Below, one piece after another: positions 59,544-64,000 of a stretch of DNA of 64,000 bases (positions are counted from its first letter, which is position 1; each line of letters opens with the position of its first letter). The notes under the pieces were generated by a model. The model saw only the letters and a program-made list of their open reading frames with translations, made no database searches and was not told the origin of the DNA. This stretch comes from Acheta domesticus. Its lineage: Eukaryota > Arthropoda > Insecta > Orthoptera > Gryllidae. The DNA lies in NCBI GenBank assembly GCA_031308135.1, contig JAHLJT010000631.1:192704549-192768548 (forward strand), in the 5' to 3' direction. The translations under genes were made by a program, and so were the position numbers.

Positions 59544-60785
59544 ACACCAGTAACAACTATTGCTTACAAACTCACTTTTCTTATTAACCTAACATAGGTA
59601 TACCGGAAGTATTGACAGACCAGAGGATAGTTCATGCAATAAAGTTATATAAATCTTATACAAACACCCTTGACAGGCAGAAATGCCGGACAAGAAGCAA
59701 TCAAATTTCAAAAAAGAGGCCGCCTTACGCCCCTTGCCGCTCACCCTCCACCCGGGCCGCGCTGCGCTTGCCACCCCCACACCCCTGTGTCTGCCCCGAA
59801 CTAGGTCAACGCCAACCCCACTGCCATAGGGATGGACTGGCCCGGCGATATATAAAGACCGCGTACGGCCACGGAAATCGTATGAGTTGTAAATATAGTT
59901 GTACGAATAAATGAGTGAGTGAATGTAATAAAAAAAGAAAATAAGAAGAACATTCTAAAGAACTATTCAACATCAAAATAAATCACTCTAAATAAAACTA
60001 GGCTAGGCCCAAAGAGGCCAGCCCTATAATAGTTTTTAAGTTAATAATAAGTTAGTTTTTAAGTTAGTCTTTTTAAGTTACCGCCCTCCCAAAACTCCAA
60101 AATCCTCATCGGCTGGAAGTTCAAATGTACGCCCTTTTATTGAATAAACTCCCGCCCCTCCAGGGTAACTAGCGGGAGGAAAATCGAAAAACCAGAAATC
60201 GTCACTTGTTTTCCGCTCTTTGTGAGCGCGGTAGTGATCGCAGGCGTCCCCACTTTGCGGTTGCTTTCGGGTTTACAGACGCCGGGTATCGATGTTATTA
60301 TTTATTTATTTGTCAAAAAAACAGTAAAAACTGTATATGACGTGTGGGGAAAGAAATTTATCTGCGCACATTTTCTTGAGGGCCAGAATTTAAAAAAAAA
60401 CACGAAAAAATGAATTTAAAAAATAATTATTTAGAAAAATACAAATATTTGAAAAATGTTTTTTCCCGAGTTATAGAAAATCAATTTCAACTGTAAATGA
60501 ACTACAAGCAAAAGGAGTGCTCAACAAAACGTGCGCTCAGTGAAGCTACATTTACGTCCAGAAGCAAAACAAGGGGCCATCTCAGCATTTGCTCAATGGA
60601 TCAGGGAAACTGGACAAAAACCTGATCGAGATGGGGGTCATTGACCCGGAAGCTGAAGTACATTACTTGTTACAGGCGTATTAAAATATTTTTTGTTCTG
60701 CCGAACCGAGTGACATACCGCCAGCCTATCTGCCTTTGCTGCCGCCTTTGCCGCCGCCGCTGCGTGCCACCTCCCCCCACCCTCT
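59544..60785. other. Mixed DNA up to the scaffold gap; no gene supported
   Basis: A GC patch at 59700-59850 is followed by GATATATAAAGACCGCG (59847) and, about 65 bases on, AATAAA. This spacing resembles a retroelement or core promoter plus polyadenylation signal, but has no other support. TTTTTAAGTTA is repeated at 60033-60080. Confidence 0.35.
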
Positions 60786-61785
60786 NNNNNNNNNNNNNNN
60801 NNNNNNNNNNNNNNNNNNNNNNNNNNNNNNNNNNNNNNNNNNNNNNNNNNNNNNNNNNNNNNNNNNNNNNNNNNNNNNNNNNNNNNNNNNNNNNNNNNNN
60901 NNNNNNNNNNNNNNNNNNNNNNNNNNNNNNNNNNNNNNNNNNNNNNNNNNNNNNNNNNNNNNNNNNNNNNNNNNNNNNNNNNNNNNNNNNNNNNNNNNNN
61001 NNNNNNNNNNNNNNNNNNNNNNNNNNNNNNNNNNNNNNNNNNNNNNNNNNNNNNNNNNNNNNNNNNNNNNNNNNNNNNNNNNNNNNNNNNNNNNNNNNNN
61101 NNNNNNNNNNNNNNNNNNNNNNNNNNNNNNNNNNNNNNNNNNNNNNNNNNNNNNNNNNNNNNNNNNNNNNNNNNNNNNNNNNNNNNNNNNNNNNNNNNNN
61201 NNNNNNNNNNNNNNNNNNNNNNNNNNNNNNNNNNNNNNNNNNNNNNNNNNNNNNNNNNNNNNNNNNNNNNNNNNNNNNNNNNNNNNNNNNNNNNNNNNNN
61301 NNNNNNNNNNNNNNNNNNNNNNNNNNNNNNNNNNNNNNNNNNNNNNNNNNNNNNNNNNNNNNNNNNNNNNNNNNNNNNNNNNNNNNNNNNNNNNNNNNNN
61401 NNNNNNNNNNNNNNNNNNNNNNNNNNNNNNNNNNNNNNNNNNNNNNNNNNNNNNNNNNNNNNNNNNNNNNNNNNNNNNNNNNNNNNNNNNNNNNNNNNNN
61501 NNNNNNNNNNNNNNNNNNNNNNNNNNNNNNNNNNNNNNNNNNNNNNNNNNNNNNNNNNNNNNNNNNNNNNNNNNNNNNNNNNNNNNNNNNNNNNNNNNNN
61601 NNNNNNNNNNNNNNNNNNNNNNNNNNNNNNNNNNNNNNNNNNNNNNNNNNNNNNNNNNNNNNNNNNNNNNNNNNNNNNNNNNNNNNNNNNNNNNNNNNNN
61701 NNNNNNNNNNNNNNNNNNNNNNNNNNNNNNNNNNNNNNNNNNNNNNNNNNNNNNNNNNNNNNNNNNNNNNNNNNNNNNNNNNNNN
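60786..61785. other. Scaffold gap of exactly 1000 N
   Basis: A run of 1000 unknown bases, a conventional placeholder length. The true distance, and even the adjacency, of the left and right sides is not shown by the sequence. Reading frames drawn across it are meaningless. Confidence 0.98.
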
Positions 61786-61796
61786 TTTTTACAACA

Positions 61797-61834
<38 letters not shown>

Positions 61835-62030
61835 CATTACATCACGACTAAAGATGTTACGAGTCGGCTGAATATAAAATCTACTCCAGGTTGCAACCAG
61901 CTACCTAAGGAGCAGATCCGGTGACTATCAGTGCCTCTACAATACTTACGCAAAATGTGGGCTGTTTCCAAATAAAGCAATTTCTTGCACTTCCCAGTCT
62001 TTTGAATTACCTGGGAGTTTAGACAAGTTC

Positions 62031-62836
62031 TTACTCAAAATTTTGCGGAATAAATCCCAGAGCTCCGATAACTATCGGGACGACCTGTGCTTTTACGCCC
62101 CACATTCGGCTGATCTCGATTTCCAAACTCTTGTATTTAAGACGTTTCTCTGCCTCCTTGGTAACGACGTTTGATCGCAAGGTACAGCAACATCGATAAG
62201 TAAACACGATTTTTTTCGCCAAATCCGGATAACTATATCCGGTTTGTTTGCCGCTATCGTGCGATCAGTTTGAATTTGTTGGTCGTACAATATCGTACAC
62301 ATCCAACAGACGTCACCGGTTTTGGTGAGTGTTCGTACCACTTGGGGCATGTGGTTTGGAACTTCGAGGGCGGTACAGATCTGCCAGTGGAGGTAGCTAC
62401 ACACCCTGTCATGTCTTTTAAGGTATTCGGTCTTTGCTAGGATTGGACAAGCTGAGACAATATGATCAATGGTTTCTACTTGCTCCAGGCAAATGCGGCA
62501 TTTATCATCTTGGGAAATTTTGAGAACCGCTTTATCATAATGTCGTGTTCTCAAGGCCTGATCTTGGGCAGCTATTACAAGTGCTTCCGATTCTGGCTTC
62601 ATTCTTCCCCTTTTAAGCCACATAAATGATTGATCTTTATTGATCTGCACCTTGTCCATTCTTTTTAGGTATTGTCCGTGGAGTGGTTTGTCTCTCCACG
62701 ATTTCTTTAACATTTTTTGTGTCTCACACTTCATGTTTAGCAGCATCAGAAGTTCATTGTCTGTGTTATTCGACGTGTCTTGCCTAGTTTTTTTCGCAAT
62801 GCTTCTAGCTACACTAACAATGCCTCTGTTTCCCAT
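62031..62836 (-). pseudogene. CCHC knuckle and restriction-like endonuclease of the RLE-type LINE
   Basis: A 247-codon frame (62836-62093) contains the zinc knuckle C-x2-C-x8-H-x4-C (residues 113-130, beginning CRICLEQVETIDH) and an adjacent RHDRVCSYLHWQIC block. Next comes NKPDIVIR...LLIDVAVP, with the PD pair at 199-200 and a second Asp at 215, the PD-(D/E)XK-like nuclease core. After DVAVPCD the correct frame shifts (about 62166-62178) and continues NVVTKEAEKRLKYKSLEIEI to IGALGFIPQNFE and a stop at 62031. In intact relatives this nuclease nicks the target DNA to start reverse transcription. Confidence 0.85.
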
Positions 62837-63457
62837 TCTCGGTCAGATTTCATGACCTGCATCATTAGAGGGTCATCTTGATGGCTGACTACATACTTTC
62901 CCATCCCGACTATTGCGTTGTGCCAGGAGGCCTCAATTTGTCTGAGGCCTCTTCCTCCTTCCTTACGTGACACATAAAGTCTATGTATATCAGCTCGAGG
63001 GTGGGCAACATGATGCATTGTTTAGCAGTTTTCTGGTTTTTCGATCCATGGTGCGAATTTCCTGCTCAGTCCAGTCCACTAGTCCAAAACTGTATTCGGC
63101 TACAGGTACCGCCAAACTACCTATTGCAGAAATTTTATTCCTGGAATTCAGAGCGGACTGCAGGACCAGTCTCACTCTCCTATAATACTCCCTACGAATT
63201 CTCTCTTTCATTCTGTCATTCGAGATGGTTTCACATTCTTCAATGCCCAGATATTTGTAAGTTTTACCTGGCTCAAGATCTGAATCACAGTGTGCGTATC
63301 AATTTCAATATTCTCAGACGTTGTGAGTTTCCCTCTTTTTAAATTGATTTTTGCACACTTGTCCAAGACCAAACTTCATGCAGATGTCATTGCTAAAGTC
63401 ATTCACGACAGACAGCATTTGGGAGAGAATCGCTTCATTCTTAGCAAACACTTTCAG
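62809..63457 (-). pseudogene. Reverse transcriptase thumb/connection region of the RLE-type LINE
   Basis: Pieces in different frames follow the palm: MLSVVNDFSNDICMKFG near 63365-63430, then RVRLVLQSALNSRNKISAIG and SLAVPVAEYSFGLVDWTEQE (63211-63020). After a shift near 63000 comes HPRADIHRLYVSRKEGGRGL, followed by QIEASWHNAIVG. The RLYVxRKEGGRGL block is a well-known conserved motif downstream of the polymerase in these elements. It ends at a stop at 62809, where the next part continues in another frame. Confidence 0.8.
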
Positions 63458-63458
63458 A

Positions 63459-64000
63459 TCATCCATGTAAAACAATGTGATACTGGCCTTTCATCACCAT
63501 GGAGCTTAAACCAAAGTCAGCTTGCGACAACTGTCTCGATAGTGGGATCAAACTAATGCAAAACAGCAGAGGGGATAGTGAATCTCCTTGAAAAATACCC
63601 CTGTTAATCTGAATACTTCTGGTTTCTACTGCTTCTTTTCCGCTGTGGATTAGTAACCTGGTACTCCACGACTTCATACTAGCCTTGCAAAATTCAATAA
63701 GTCTAGGATGAAATCGATAGATCTCCAGGGTCTTCAAAATCCAATCGTGTGGTACACTATCAAAGGCCTTTTGGTAGTCAATCCAAGCCATGCTCAAATT
63801 ACGTTTGCGTTTCTTTACATCATTCAAGATGACTTTATTCAGTAGCAAGATTTCCTTACAGCCATAAGAGCCTTTACGACATCCTTTTTGTTCAGCTGGC
63901 ATTAGATGATTCTTATCTAGATGTCTGTACATTTTGTCAGCTATGGCTGAAGTTATAACTTTGTACAGTACTGGCAGACAAGTAATTGGCCTGTAGTTCT
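63459..64000 (-). pseudogene. Reverse transcriptase fingers and palm of the RLE-type LINE
   Basis: The frame is open from the window edge (NYRPITCLPVLYK) through AEQKGCRKGSYG, motif A (WIDYQKAFDSVPH) and motif B (RGIFQGDSLSPLLF), and stops at 63459. The next catalytic box, FYMDDLKVFAK, lies at about 63440-63472 in a different frame, so a single-base indel around 63470-63490 separates the catalytic aspartates. The strand synthesises cDNA from element RNA in intact relatives; here it cannot be translated as one protein. The N-terminal region lies outside the window. Confidence 0.85.

Larger units (their letters stand above)
61796..64000 (-). mobile_element. Non-LTR retrotransposon with restriction-like endonuclease (R2/R4/NeSL-type), 3' part, defective
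   Basis: Reading leftwards from the window edge: reverse transcriptase, a CCHC zinc knuckle, a PD...D endonuclease region, a stop near 62031, about 200 bases of 3' UTR, and a (TAA)n tail (plus strand ATT repeat at 61798-61833). An endonuclease placed after the polymerase with a CCHC knuckle between them defines the restriction-like-endonuclease group. It differs from Jockey/CR1 elements, whose apurinic-type nuclease is N-terminal. The 5' part runs off the window. At least four frameshifts show it is inactive. Assignment to a clade would need a phylogeny. Confidence 0.85.

Noticed and set aside
59845..59920. TATA-like GATATATAAAG with AATAAA downstream, possible LTR or promoter
   Set aside because: No paired LTR, primer-binding site or coding region nearby.
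60641..61924. 427-codon plus frame
   Set aside because: Runs through 1000 N and has no real sequence in the middle.
1..64000. CRISPR arrays, bacterial operons, riboswitches, rRNA
   Set aside because: None seen; the sequence is eukaryotic nuclear DNA and the spaced repeats are micro- or minisatellites.

Overview
The window is eukaryotic nuclear DNA, most likely from an insect or related arthropod with a large, repeat-rich genome. The background is AT-rich and almost free of long reading frames. It carries tRNA-derived SINEs, several MITE/foldback elements, hAT-type and non-LTR retroelement remnants, microsatellites, a scaffold gap of exactly 1000 N, and short GC-rich exons separated by long introns. 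There are no bacterial-type operons, CRISPR arrays or rRNA genes, and no tRNA that looks functional. The species cannot be fixed from the sequence alone.

One protein-coding gene can be supported. It lies on the minus strand, covers at least 58058 down to 10675, and is open at both ends. Five exons are visible: 57883-58058, 56743-56961, 35224-35562, 25519-25705 and 10675-10850. All have AG/GT borders, and the reading phase carries correctly across all four introns. They encode a type II membrane protein: a cytoplasmic tail, a basic stretch, one transmembrane helix, a Thr/Pro stalk with a His-Asp repeat, and a complete SEA domain with its GSVVV self-cleavage motif just after an exon junction. 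A single extra base at 35452/35453 breaks the frame inside the transmembrane helix, most likely an assembly error. Exons for the N-terminus (above 58058) and the C-terminus (below 10675) were not found.

The remaining sequence is intron or flank, dominated by mobile DNA. A long tRNA-headed SINE (here SINE-B, about 0.5 kb) is present five times. A shorter one (SINE-A) forms an inverted pair at 40-237 and 3700-3905. SINE-C is present twice and SINE-D once. Recognisable DNA elements are a terminal-inverted-repeat element nested in a SINE-B copy next to the last visible exon (10108-10591), a TAA-flanked MITE (25214-25367), a TTAA-flanked MITE beside the first SEA exon (25771-26010), two copies of one MITE in opposite orientation (27486-28226), an hAT-like element with an 8-bp target duplication (39615-39977), and foldback elements at 17464-17878 and 47165-47607.

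The right end (61796-64000), beyond the scaffold gap, holds a frameshifted minus-strand non-LTR retrotransposon. It has reverse-transcriptase motifs, a CCHC knuckle, a PD...D restriction-like endonuclease and a (TAA)n tail. A Jockey-like LINE remnant lies at 59064-59410. About twenty short GC-rich patches punctuate the AT-rich DNA, and most do not correspond to any exon I can support. I found no convincing undescribed system. The most useful result is the assembled SEA-domain gene with its broken exon and possible cassette exon.
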